Below are positions 33,244 to 43,574 of a stretch of DNA of 64,000 nt, one piece after another. This stretch comes from Prosopocoilus inquinatus (lineage: Eukaryota > Arthropoda > Insecta > Coleoptera > Lucanidae). Under the pieces are notes generated by a model. The model was given only the letters and a program-made list of their open reading frames with translations. It was not told where the DNA came from and did not search any database. Within the stretch, counting starts at the first letter, position 1. Every line of letters begins with the position of its first letter. Position numbers and translations under genes: made by a program. The DNA is taken from NCBI GenBank assembly GCA_036172665.1, contig CM069872.1:49152101-49216100 (forward strand), read 5' to 3'.

Positions 33244-33371
33244 GGTCCGATTTCTTCACTTCCTGATAAATATATCAGTCAGGTATTATCCTTGGAAACC
33301 ATTGTATCGATAATCGTTTCCGAGGATATTGTCTGGCAGATAAATTTATCAAGAGGTGAAGAAGTCGGGCA
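33244..33371. mobile_element. MITE family A, full copy
   Basis: A 128-bp palindromic element, the same length as the copy at 774-901, flanked by perfect TAA (33241-33243 and 33372-33374). The centre reads TTGGAAACCATTGTATCGAT. It lies 12 bases from the family C copy. Confidence 0.85.
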
Positions 33372-33374
33372 TAA

Positions 33375-35835
33375 ATCAAGTATAGTTTGCAAGTTTAATG
33401 TCAAACTAACGATGTCAAAAAAAAAAGAAACTTTCTAACAATAGTGTATGTGCATAGAGGCGGGGAATTCGAATAGTCCTGAATACATTGTCTCTGGAGA
33501 AACACGAATAATAATATCGGTTATAGAAATGGAATTTTCAATATGCCCGATGTGTTTTACGGCCTCACTCCGGAGTATTACTCCGGAGGAGCGCCTGTGC
33601 GCGAGGCGTCGTGTGTTATCCCGTAATGCAAATTCCGTGTTCCCAGTTTCCTTACACAATTTTCCGTGTCGGAGGAGGAGTTTTGTTGTGGAAACTTTTT
33701 AACGCGTAAATCTTCTTGTTTTGTTTCCAATCCGTCCATATTTCACGCCGCCGCCCGGCCCGCCGACCGCCTCGCCTACCGTTTTATTTGGCAAGTCTTA
33801 AGTTCTCTCGCGGGCGTTTATTTGTTCCGACGATGGAAAGGCAGTGACAGCGGGAATAATTTTTAAAAGAACAACAAACGCGAATCAAGTCGGCTTCCTT
33901 CTACGCTTTTTCTTTTCCACACCAATTCCGACGGGAATTTCAAATGTATGTATGTACAAGGCTACACAGGAAAAAAAAACTCGTGGAAGTTTGTAAAGGA
34001 AATCTCAACTATTACGAGATAAACGAAATTATTTACAATTATACCTAATTGTTCTTGGGGTTGGGGTTCTAAAAAGAGGCTGCGAGAGTTAATTAAATTT
34101 TAAGAGGACTGGAGTATGATTAACATGATTTTATGTAGGTTATGTAGGGTCCTCTTTCGAACTTTCTAATCGTGAAAGTTGGTACTTGCATTGCAGCTTT
34201 TTAAAAGTTTTTATAATTGCTTATAGGCTTCCACGACATCATTTCCGTTAGCGGTAATTTAATAAAGCATTTTTGGTTACTTGGCTAGCTAATACGTAGA
34301 CTTAGGTATGTTTAAAGAAAATTACCTTTCAGTTACAATTTTGATACGGTCTTTACGACAGCATACATTGATTTTAAGTATGTTTTTTTTAGATAGGTAC
34401 TATTATACGTCGACGGGCATTATTAAAATTAACGAGGCATAAATTTGCGAGGAACGATAATATTTACGGCCGTTACGGGTATACATTATAGTTTGAATCA
34501 TATGGGTACGCTAATGCATACCAACAACACACCGTACTCCCTGATGAATGTAAAGTGCCTCATATAATTCCGAAGCCGAAACGGTTCACGGCTCTAGTAA
34601 CGTAACGCGATACGGCAAGTAATATTTTCGGATGTTAAGTTCTCGTCGTACTGCAAAATGAGACATGTTCGTATTTTATTACGAATGTATAAAACAAAAC
34701 GAGCCATAACCCGGATTTATGATGATTAAAAGAATCCGGCGAGCAAGCGACGCGCCGGAGGAGAGCGATCTACATTTGAATCGGCCCAGATTTACTGTGT
34801 GTGTGTGTGTCTACGTAACGTCGTCGTCGTCTTCGACGTTATTATATTCGATGATTACATGTTCGAGCTCGTTCGATCGTGTTCTACAGGAAATGTTCGC
34901 GGGCGTGTTTGCATATAATGCAGCCGACAGAAGATGTTCCTCAATCCACTTTACAGACACGTACAATAAACGTAGCACGCTCGTCTTGCACGGAAAGCAT
35001 TTCGCAAGGCAAACATCTTTGGTCTTGCATAGGTCCTTCGAAGAAGATTATAATTGCTCGCAAAACGGACAGAAAACGACAAATACGCATTTAAAATAAT
35101 CTCAAAACTCTCACAAACAGAAGAAATCCCACTCATGAAGAATCTTGAAAAGAAAACCTGAATAGTAGGCATCAAAATCAACCAAGAGGTGGTTTCGTGT
35201 TTGCATCGGAAGTAGAATGGGTTGCCTACTTCATTTTATTTAAGGCGTCACGATTTAAAATGGTCACGATGCATGTTGTTGACAAATTATTTAAAATGAC
35301 GCTAAATTTATAACTCCTAATGTATTTAACGGCAAATAAAAGTAAAGTGAAAAGAAAAAACTATTTTGAATTCAAATTCATACTGGAATTGGATTTTTTG
35401 TAAAAACTATTTACATTTGATGTTTTATTAACTTTAAAGAAAAGTAATGAATCAGTTCCATAATTGCTATATTTTATTTATCTTATTTTTTTTTTCTTCG
35501 CGTTATAATTTATCTAAAATAAATAAATTGGAGGTACCCGTGACTGTGCCAAGCTGGGTCGTTTAAGTTTTTTTTTTTTTTAAATGGAATACCTTCTTAT
35601 CTGATGTCGTCGTCAGGTTGATCAAAAATTAGGTTCGAGTGACACGTATCGTTTTATTGGGGAGGCTTTGCTTTAGATTCTGAGAGTACATGCGTCGTAA
35701 AAAGTTGTTTACCATTACATAATTTAGTATTTGCATCAGCCCAACTGTTAAAAATTAAAATACTTAAAACATATTCATCCAGCATCATCTCCCCGGAGTC
35801 TCATCTAAGGATTTTTCATTTTAAATGAAGTATCG
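33375..35835. other. Unique intergenic stretch
   Basis: No gene recognised. GC-richer DNA lies at 33540-33870 and 34720-35060. The latter has a 126-codon plus frame (34719-35099) interrupted by a TG microsatellite at 34797-34810 and GTCGTCGTC, with no recognisable domain. A dispersed fragment shared with 27.6 kb lies at 34195-34235. Confidence 0.4.
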
Positions 35836-35930
35836 ATGATATGTTGTATCAAACGATACTTTGTTTAACAGTATCGATACCATACGACACTTAGCAGAAA
35901 AGTGTCGATATTTTGAAATATCGTATAGTT
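35836..35930. repeat. TATCGATA-rich segment, left
   Basis: Contains several GTATCGAT, AACGATAC and GTGTCGATA words in both orientations. A similar segment lies at 37068-37185. Such words are common in terminal and subterminal regions of some hAT elements, so the pair may mark the decayed ends of one, but matching termini and an 8-bp duplication were not found. Confidence 0.45.
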
Positions 35931-36080
35931 GTGCGGTAACAGTAAAAAAATTAAATTACATACACTATTAATTTAAGAAGAAGAAAAAAATAGAAGGTCA
36001 TTAAAAATGTTATATCACAACGACGACTGTATGCTACACCTAGGTCACAAATTAATAAAGCCAAACTTGGCTGCGCCCAT

Positions 36081-36336
36081 AATTGAGGAGCGTTCATGCA
36101 AATTCAGACATGCCCACTTTTGTGAAAAATTTTCTTTGATGTGGTTTCGGAATGCTTTCAACCGCTTCTACCGATTCTTATATTCAGAATCACGCAACGA
36201 TACTTATCCGCTGAAGGTTAAGCATCGTTAATTTAGTCAAAACAGCACATGTCCATCTAAGAAATTCTTTCGAGCATCTTTTTCTCAAAACTATTTTATG
36301 TGGACATGTCTGAGTTTGCATGAACGCCCCTGAATT
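36081..36336. mobile_element. Inverted-repeat element, 256 bp
   Basis: The arms of about 37 bases (36081-36117 and 36300-36336) differ at four positions and share CGTTCATGCAAA and TCAGACATG. The outer words are AATTGAGGAG and, on the other side, CCCCTGAATT, so AATT could be part of a target duplication. Interior arms show weaker pairing around TTTTGTGAAAAA and TTTCTCAAAAC. No open frame spans it. Family not recognised. Confidence 0.65.
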
Positions 36337-37067
36337 ACAAAGAGAAGAGCTTGGGCGAATCAAAACCAACACCAACTAACTAAACAAACGTCAACCGTCT
36401 ATATAAGATGATATCAATAACAACCAATGGCGTCAAATGTCAATTGTGAACGTAATTTATATTTCCGTTGAAATAACAAGTGGACAGGAAAACGTAAATC
36501 GCTGGAACCAGATGACACAAAAAACTAAAGCGTCGCAGAGTTTTACAACCAGTCTCGGCGGTTAGAATAAACATTCGATTTAATTCTCGCGAAATATGGT
36601 GAGTTGTAGCTTAAAGCGAAAAGGTTGTACGACCAATGCTAAAAATACAAACTCCGGGACGCTGAAAGTTTAGCTTAAGACTGTTATAAAGGCGAAAGTG
36701 CAAAATCGTAAGATAATTTATTGCCGGAGCGTTTTGAGGTAGATACACAAAACCCAGTCTGCGACTTGCACCACAAAATTAAATCGAGGCGTGGGACGCA
36801 ATTTTGTGTTATAAAAGTACGAACATTCTGCGACGGAAATGATACTAAATAAATAATGAAAGCAAGCGAACTACGCCGCTCGTCGTTCACCCGATAACTA
36901 CGTTTCTTTCCGAGGAAATTTATGCGGTTTACAACTTGATATAGTATACAGGATGACTTTTGAAAGCGGTTTTCCAAATCGTAACAAGTTGACTAATTGA
37001 AGCTAGAAAACGAGATTATTATTTTTTTATAGTAGGTTTAAGCTCTTATTTAATTAGTTAATTTGAC
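36337..37067. other. Unique stretch
   Basis: No gene recognised. The tail at 36950-36985 resembles 45618-45650 (AGCGGTTTTCCAAATCGTA against AGCGGTTTCCCAAACCGTA). Confidence 0.4.
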
Positions 37068-37185
37068 GATAGCGATACTTTCCGATTCCCAAATGAAAGT
37101 ATCGGTACTTTAAAAGTATCGATGTTTCGGTGCCATTCGATACCCAAAAGATATCGATACTTATAAAAGTATCGACGCATCGCAT
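37068..37185. repeat. TATCGATA-rich segment, right
   Basis: Contains GCGATACTTT, AAGTATCGGTACTTT, AAAGTATCGATG and TATCGATACTTATAAAAGTA, ending GCATGCATCTCTAG just beyond. Reverse-complemented, the end reads CTAGAGATGCATGC followed by GTCGATACTTT, which resembles hAT-type termini (inference). Confidence 0.5.
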
Positions 37186-37594
37186 GCATCTCTAGTCTCA
37201 TTTCATTAGGTAGGCCTGTCTTTATTCTTTGCCAGTAATACTTTTATTTAAAATGGAGGAATAAAAGAAAACAAAATTCGTTAAAAAGAGATGAAAAATC
37301 AAAGGGAAGTTGTCTTCAAAAAAGCAATCCAGAATTTTCCTGCAGAATGAAGTCCTATAATACACGATGATTACCCAAAAATATAACAAAAAAAAAATAG
37401 TGAAAAATAAACTGGAAAATTTGGAAAATTTAGCATCAGAAGTGTCTTCCTTTAAAATTCCAAAAACGAAAGTCTTCGTTTCATTTTTCATTATAAAAAC
37501 AAATATAGCCTCGACTAGGCCACTGCTGGTTGTTCTTCTTGCCTCATTTTCTCGCTACACCTGCTTCGAAAATCCCTCCTAACTGTAATAAGGA
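37186..37594. other. AT-rich spacer
   Basis: Nothing recognised. Confidence 0.4.
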
Positions 37595-38106
37595 TTCAGA
37601 CTTTTAGGACTGGAAACCTTGCAAAGACATCTTCAGAAAGTTTTCGATGAAATCGCGACAATAACTTCTGCTCGTCGCTTTTCGTTAGGAAAAAAAATGT
37701 TCTTCGAGCTATTGATGATTGATTTAAGTTCTTCTTGCCTCCTTCTCTAGTTGCGAGAGCGGTAGAATCAATTTTAATTTTCAGGAGGATTTAGGTTTTT
37801 TTTTGAACGTCCAAAATGTCTTCGTTGAGTTTTTTTTATTAAATACGCCAACAGCTCTTCGTTTGTTGACGTTTCGCCTTTCGTTTTAAAGACACTTCCT
37901 CAAGCCGTTGCTCGTATTCTTTTTACTTGATCTTCTCTCTGATCGAATCCTCTGTTTTCTATTCATTGCTTCAGAACTCCCCCTCCCCCCCTTCCCTTGT
38001 TATTAAATGAGGTTCGTTGAGGCTGTTCATGGTGTTCTTCTTGCACCCTCTTCTATCTACGAGACGGATACAAACTTTCCAATGGATTCAAATATTTCAA
38101 AATATT

Positions 38107-38350
38107 TCAAAAGTGATCGTTGTTTTTTTGGTTAAACAAGCCAGCAGCTCTTCGTTTGTTCGACGTTTTTTGCTGGTATTCTTGCTTTCTTGATCTTCTC
38201 GCTAATAGAATCCTCTCTAATAGCGTTTTCAGTTCATTGCCACAGAACACTTCGTTAAAATGTTCATCCCGTGTTATTACATGAGGTTCAAACAAGATGG
38301 GAACTCTTCTAGCTTCTCGCAATTCTTTTTCTAAAAGGGGAATTCTTTGA
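38107..38350 (-). pseudogene. Exon-like fragment beta, copy 1
   Basis: The minus strand stays open from a possible acceptor (CCCCTTTTAG, about 38333-38342) through KELREARRVPILFEPHVITR, DEHFNEVFCGNELKTLLERI and LLARRSRKQEYQQK to a stop at 38107. It is charged, balanced and not low complexity, unlike most frames here. The neighbouring 37800-38070 holds a diverged relative with stops (NEPHLITREG and KEYEQRLEE are readable), suggesting an older internal exon duplication. No protein family is recognised. The sequence similarity is read directly; exon status is inference. Confidence 0.35.
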
Positions 38351-38517
38351 ATTTAAAAATTTAAATGAAAAGCTTCCTCCTAAGAAGCGTGCTGCTTTGA
38401 GAGAGCGAATTTTTAAAGTTTATATCTTGTGTATTGATAGTATCGTCGAAAGAGAAAACGTGTGCAAGAAGAATCCTGTTTTGCTGGTGAGCAGGATTGT
38501 ACTTTGAAAAGATAAAA

Positions 38518-38592
38518 ACATGAATTGCCATGGATGGTAATTCATCACGATAAGATCTTCAAGTCACTTTAATTAGTTTAACTTGAAGGCTT
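38518..38592. repeat. Two adjacent palindromes
   Basis: ATGAATTGCCATGGATGGTA and its continuation to ATTCAT form a near-perfect 26-bp palindrome. About 20 bases on, CTTCAAGTCACTTTAATTAG continues to ACTTGAAG as an imperfect 32-bp palindrome. The same pair recurs in copy 2 (about 40495-40563), where the first palindrome has the centre CATCGATG. Confidence 0.75.
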
Positions 38593-38602
38593 CCGCGTCC
38601 AT

Positions 38603-38687
38603 GGTTAAGTTCTTGGCTTCCGGTTGGAACCGTGCGTCTCAAGAAGTCCGAGATACGCGGTCCCAACCGGAAGCCAAGAATTCAACC
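38603..38687. repeat. Inverted repeat with 29-bp arms
   Basis: The left arm GGTTAAGTTCTTGGCTTCCG, continuing to GTTGGAACC (38603-38631), pairs with 38659-38687, which ends GCCAAGAATTCAACC. Only a few positions differ. The spacer is 27 bases. A transcript would fold into a strong hairpin. The second duplication copy carries the same structure at about 40578-40662. Confidence 0.85.
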
Positions 38688-38863
38688 ATCACTTTGATCA
38701 GCTGTTGGTAAAAGAAATCAACAGAGAAGTAAGGAGAAAAGAGCCCATCTTATGAATTGGTGTAAAACGAAAGCAATTAATAAGAACAAAATAAAATACA
38801 GACTTGCTAGGAATTAAAAATATGAAACAAAAAACTAAAAGGAAAGAAATAAAAGAAGCTTAC

Positions 38864-39013
38864 GTGGTTGTGTAATTTATCCGGACGATGCAATCCAAGT
38901 AAGTCATTGAACCAAGAAGGGCGTATGGCGAAAAGAAAGTCTTCGTCACGTTCTTCAATCCGGATTCTACATTCAGCAATAGCTTCATGTACTTCAGGGT
39001 GATTATTCTCGAA
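38864..39013 (-). pseudogene. Exon-like fragment alpha, copy 1
   Basis: Minus-strand open segment reading LLPRFENNHPEVHEAIAECR, IRIEERDEDFLFAIRPSWF and NDLLGLHRPDKLHNH, then CAC|GTAAGC, a good donor site. The left border TTCTCTTACGAG could serve as an acceptor. The first half of this segment is repeated in the following 205-bp units, where the second half is replaced by the inverted-repeat cassette. An almost identical copy is in the second duplication at about 40839-40988. Looks like part of a real exon that was captured and amplified. Family unknown. Confidence 0.4.
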
Positions 39014-39608
39014 TCGAGGGAGCAAGCTCGTAAGAGAACGTGACGTCAAAATGACGTAATTCTCCTACGATTTGCACTGGTTTGTATAAGAGCCTACGTC
39101 AATATGACGTCACGTTCTCTTGCAAATCTACTTCGTAAAAGAAAGTGTTCGTCACGTTCTTCAATCCGGATTCTACATTCAGCAATAGCTTCGTGTGCTT
39201 CAGGGTGATTATTCTCGAATCGAGGGAGCAAACTCGAACAAAACGTGACGTCAAAATGACATAGTTCTCCTACGATTTGCACTGGTTTGTATAAGAGCCT
39301 GCGTCAATATGACGTCACGTTCTCTTGCAAATCTACTTCGTAAAAGAAAGTGTTCGTCACGTTCTTCAATCCGTATTCTACATTCAGCAATAGCTTCGTG
39401 TGCTTCAGGGTGATTATTCTCGAATCGAGGGAGCAAACTCGAACAAAACGTGACGTCAAAATGACGTAGTTCTCCTACGATTTGCACTGGTTTGTATAAG
39501 AGCCTACGTCAATATGACGTCACGTTCTCTTGCAAATCTACTTCGTAAAAGAAAGTGTTCGTCACGTTCTTCAATCCGGATTCTACATTCAGCAATAGCT
39601 TCGTGTGC
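38942..39608. repeat. 205-bp tandem subrepeat array, first block
   Basis: Unit starts (TTCGTCACGTTCTTCAATCC) are at 38942, 39148, 39353 and 39558, spacing 205-206. Each unit is a 110-bp exon-like part plus an inverted-repeat cassette with two TGACGTCA octamers. Confidence 0.9.
39033..39120. promoter_or_regulatory. Inverted TGACGTCA cassette (type example of six)
   Basis: The left arm 39033-39058 (AGAGAACGTGACGTCAAAAT plus GACGTA) pairs with 39095-39120, leaving a 36-base spacer containing CTCCTACGATTTGCACTGG. Each arm holds a perfect TGACGTCA, the consensus CREB/ATF site, followed by a second TGACGTA half. Related cassettes lie near 39240-39325, 39445-39530, 41008-41095, 41214-41301 and 41420-41507, giving twelve perfect octamers in 2.5 kb. 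Binding is inference; the octamers are read directly. Confidence 0.6.
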
Positions 39609-40136
39609 TTCAGACTTTCAGGACTGGAAACCTTGCAAAGACATCTTCAGAAAGTTTTCGATGAAATCGCGACAATAACTTCTGCTCGTCGCTTTTCGTT
39701 AGGAAAAAAAAATGTTCTTCGAGCTATTGATGATTGATTTAAGTTCTTCTTGCCTCCTTCTCTAGTTGCGAGAGCGGTAGAATCAATTTTAATTTTCAGG
39801 AGGATTTAGGTTTTTTTTTGAACGTCCAAAATGTCTTCGTTGAGTTTTTTTTATTAAATACGCCAACAGCTCTTCGTTTGTTGACGTTTCGCCTTTCGTT
39901 TTAAAGACACTTCCTCAAGCCGTTGCTCGTATTCTTTTTACTTGATCTTCTCTCTAATCGAATCCTCTGTTTTCTATTCATTGCTTCAGAACTCCCCCTC
40001 CCCCCCTTCCCTTGTTATTAAATGAGGTTCGTTGAGGCTGTTCATGGTGTTCTTCTTGCACCCTCTTCTATCTACGAGACGGATACAAACTTTCCAATGG
40101 ATTCACATATTTCAAAAATGATCGTTGTTTTCTTGG

Positions 40137-40360
40137 TTAAACAAGCCAGCAGCTCTTCGTTTGTTCGACGTTTTTTTGCTGGTATTCTTGCTTTCTTGAT
40201 CTTCTCGCTAATAGAATCCTCTCTAATAACGTTTTCAGTTCATTGCCACAGAACACTTCGTTAAAATGTTCATCCCGTGTTATTACATGAGGTTCAAACA
40301 AGATGGGAACTCTTCTAGCTTCTCGCAATTCTTTTTCTAAAAGGGGAATTCTTTGAATTT
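40137..40360 (-). pseudogene. Exon-like fragment beta, copy 2
   Basis: Second-duplication counterpart of 38107-38350. It reads the same peptide up to QEYQQK, then a one-base difference in the T-run shifts the frame (NVEQTKSCWLV) and ends it. The frame difference between two otherwise near-identical copies suggests loss of constraint in at least one. Confidence 0.35.
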
Positions 40361-40838
40361 AAAAATTTAAATGAAAAGCTTCCTCCTAAGAAGCGTGCTG
40401 CTTTGAGAGAGCGAAAACGTGTGCAAGAAGAATCCCGTTTTGCTGGTGAGCAAGATTGAATTCATTCAATTCAAGAATCTGAAAAGATACAAAGATGAAT
40501 TGCCATCGATGGTAATTCATCACGATAAGATCTTCAAGTCACTTTAATTAGTTTAACTTGAAGGCTTCCGCGTCCATGGTTAAGTTCTTGGCTTCCGGTT
40601 GGAACCGTGCGTCTCAAGAAGTCCGAGATACGCGGTCCCAACCGGAAGCCAAGAATTCAACCATCACTTTGATCAGCTGTTGGTAAAAGAAATCAACAGA
40701 GAAGTAAGGAGAAAAGAGCCCATCTTATGAATTGGTGTAAAACGAAAGCAATTAATAAGAACAAAATAAAATACAGACTTGCTAGGAATTAAAAATATGA
40801 AACAAAAAACTAAAAGGAAAGAAATAAAAGAAGCTTAC

Positions 40839-40988
40839 GTGGTTGTGTAATTTATCCGGACGATGCAATCCAAGTAAGTCATTGAACCAAGAAGGGCGTA
40901 TGGCGAAAAGAAAGTCTTCGTCACGTTCTTCAATCCGGATTCTACATTCAGCAATAGCTTCATGTACTTCAGGGTGATTATTCTCGAA
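40839..40988 (-). pseudogene. Exon-like fragment alpha, copy 2
   Basis: Same peptide and same CAC|GTAAGC donor-like border as 38864-39013. The two copies look identical across the readable segment. Confidence 0.4.
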
Positions 40989-41517
40989 TCGAGGGAGCAA
41001 GCTCGTAAGAGAACGTGACGTCAAAATGACGTAATTCTCCTACGATTTGCACTGGTTTGTATAAGAGCCTACGTCAATATGACGTCACGTTCTCTTGCAA
41101 ATCTACTTCGTAAAAGAAAGTGTTCGTCACGTTCTTCAATCCGGATTCTACATTCAGCAATAGCTTCGTGTACTTCAGGGTGATTATTCTCGAATCGAGG
41201 GAGCAAGCTCGTAAGAGAACGTGACGTCAAAATGACGTAGTTCTCCTACGATTTGCACTGGTTTGTATAAGAGCCTACGTCAATATGACGTCACGTTCTC
41301 TTGCAAATCTACTTCGTAAAAGAAAGTGTTCGTCACGTTCTTCAATCCGGATTCTACATTCAGCAATAGCTTCGTGTGCTTCAGGGTGATTATTCTCGAA
41401 TCGAGGGCCCAAACTCGAAGAAAACGTGACGTCAGAATGACGTAGTTCTCCTACGATTTGCACTGGTTCGTATAAGAGCCTGCGTCATTTTGACGTCACG
41501 TTCCCTTGCAAATCTAC
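40917..41517. repeat. 205-bp tandem subrepeat array, second block
   Basis: Unit starts at 40917, 41123 and 41329, spacing 206. The last unit is more diverged (CGAGGGCCCAAACTCG, GACGTCAGAATGACG) and ends at about 41517 in TCTACTCCTTCGATTCGAG. Confidence 0.9.
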
Positions 41518-41633
41518 TCCTTCGATTCGAGAATGAGGTCCCAGGAGTTTAGTGGCGGTCGGATCGGACGAGTTTTGAAACCAGTATTGCCACCCTCCGC
41601 TCGCTTTAACTTACACAGACTAAGGCCCGATTT

Positions 41634-41716
41634 CTTCACCTACGGATAAGTTTAACTGCCAGGTACTATCCTCGGAGAGGCAGATACATTTATCAGGAGG
41701 TGAAGAAATCGGGCAT
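41634..41716. mobile_element. MITE family A, shortened copy
   Basis: An 83-bp palindrome with the family A ends (GGCCCGATTTCTTCACCTAC; right AGGAGGTGAAGAAATCGGGC) but with the central TTGGAAACCAT portion reduced. TAA flanks it (41631-41633 and 41717-41719). Confidence 0.8.
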
Positions 41717-41728
41717 TAATAAATGCTT

Positions 41729-42105
41729 GTTTTGGTTCTCGCTCTCGCAAAACGTGCTGGAAACGTCCTAGAACCATCACGAGCTTGCGCACGACAAGAA
41801 AGTCTTCGGATTTTTTCGTTGGCGCATGTGCTTTCGATGGTTCCAGGATTGTCCTTGTAAGAACCAAAACAAAACTGAAATGTGTTCTGGAGGCTTCTTT
41901 TGGTTCTCTCACGAAAAGTCCTACAATCCTATGATTCCCAAACAAAATATTATTTGGAACGTCCCTCGTGCCCTAGGGGTCAGGATCAGGCGCAAGAAAC
42001 CGAAGACTTTTTAAGTTGTGTGGAACCCACGAAGACTTTTTGTTGTGCACATGCTCCTGATAGTTCTTGAACGGTTTTAGGACTGCTCGTATAACCACCA
42101 GAACA
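41729..42105. repeat. Imperfect foldback and diverged third copy
   Basis: TGTTTTGGTTCTCGCTCTCG at 41729 and the following 80 bases are roughly inverted at about 41800-41872 (GGCGCATGTGCTTTCGATGG, GTAAGAACCAAAACA). A third, diverged arm lies at 42025-42105 (GAAGACTTTTTGTTGTGCAC, CCACCAGAACAAG). Pairing is partial. Confidence 0.5.
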
Positions 42106-43574
42106 AGCCTATTAGGATTATCTCAGCGATCGATCCAATTGCAGAAATGTCACAAGTGGCAAGCACCATCTTTTGAGCAAAAATGCAAGTGTTTGTTCCT
42201 CTTTTTATCTGACTCACTGTAACTTAATGCCCAATTTAAGATTGTGTTCGCCTTGCCTTAAGAAAAAAGGAAACTGAAACGACTTTCTTTTTTCTCGTAA
42301 GAATTTTAAAAATTCTCTCTTTCCTGGTGAGGGATAAATAATTCTTTTACTTTTAATCTTTTGGTGAAGTGCATGCTGATTGATGAGCAACTACCCACAC
42401 CCATTGGATCTTTGTCTTAAAAGTAATTCAGGAATACATAGCTCTCTCCTCATTCTTATTGTGAATGTTTTTGTCAGCTCAACCGTTAAGCAGTGTACGT
42501 TGAGAATTGATACAAAACACGTAACGTACGATGGTAATGGAGGGATATAAAATCCTCCATCGCGTCGTACAAAGCACGTTCTCCGTTTTGAAATAAAAAT
42601 GACTTGCGAGAATGTTTCACGGAGGTTGCGCAGGTGAACACTTATCATGCACCATAATTCGGGTCGGAAACGAGGTCAGATGCGCCACGGATAATGAAGA
42701 CGCCGTTCAAAGAACAAAAAGGGCGAGCAAAACTACGTTATTCCGGTACACGTCCCATAAACCCTTCAGACATCGCAGACAAGACAACTAACTTCTCCCC
42801 AGAAAATTCCAAATATTTGTGCTGGTAGTAATTACATTACGTTCAAATATTATTAGGTATGCACCGGCGGTCATAGGATTTGCTTTCAAACCCCCTCACC
42901 CCTCCTCCGCCAACCCATTTCGCAAGGGTTAAACGCGTGCATATAGACCCAACCGCATGCAGAGCATCTCCATAAATATGTTATGCATTTTGATGTCGGT
43001 TTGAATTATCAGGGATTTGCATTTCAAATGCAATATGCACGTGAATTTCTATATGAATTGTTTCTCGTTTATTACTTTTGTGAACAAAGCCGTCACCTCC
43101 GCCGCCGCCGCCGCCGCCGCCGCTGTACCGGAGCAACACGAGAGAAGGCGTGAATTGCATCGGGCGAAACCGCATCCCCATGCAAATTAATCCGTAACTA
43201 ATAAACAAGAAAAAAAAAACGCGAGAGGGAAAAGCGGAAACGCTGCTGGTGTGTGTTTAAAAAAGAAATTATTTTTAAATATTCATATGTATTCAAATTT
43301 CGGACGTGCGAAAAATTGGAAAAGCGCTCGGGATTATCGAATGGATCTCTATTTGTTTTACATCGGTTGTTCCGGATTAAAAAAAAAAAGAATCGCCGGA
43401 AAATTTACCGCTTACGCGCATGCATAAGCTATGCAGTTTCTCTTTTTCAGTGCAAAAAAAAAATAAAACGTAAATTTGCCGGTGATACGAAAACGATAAT
43501 ACTTGAAAAATTTTTGTTTATTCAAAAAGAAATTTACAGTATGTAAAATTTTGTGACGAAAAGGAATTGTATAT
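42106..43574. other. Unique intergenic stretch
   Basis: No gene recognised. A GCC run lies at 43098-43122. Frames up to 97 codons (43253-43546) are K/F/I-rich with no domain. The section 42830-43200 looks non-repetitive with balanced composition. Confidence 0.4.

Larger units (their letters stand above)
37595..41517. repeat. 2-kb tandem duplication
   Basis: The first copy, 37595-39608, and the second, 39609 to about 41517, are nearly identical. Both begin TTCAGACTTT followed by GGACTGGAAACCTTGC. The offset is 2014 at the start and 1975 later, because copy 1 has about 45 extra bases near 38413-38455 (after GAGAGAGCGA) and there are smaller indels. The junction falls inside a 205-bp subrepeat (39558-39608), so unequal exchange within that array probably created it. 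High similarity, including C-runs, indicates a recent event or ongoing exchange. Confidence 0.9.

Noticed and set aside
34719..35099. 126-codon plus frame
   Set aside because: It crosses TG and GTC simple repeats, has no domain, and opposite-strand and alternative frames are also open.
37595..41517. CRISPR-like regularly spaced repeats (205-bp units)
   Set aside because: Units are far too long, spacers are not unique, and the setting is eukaryotic.
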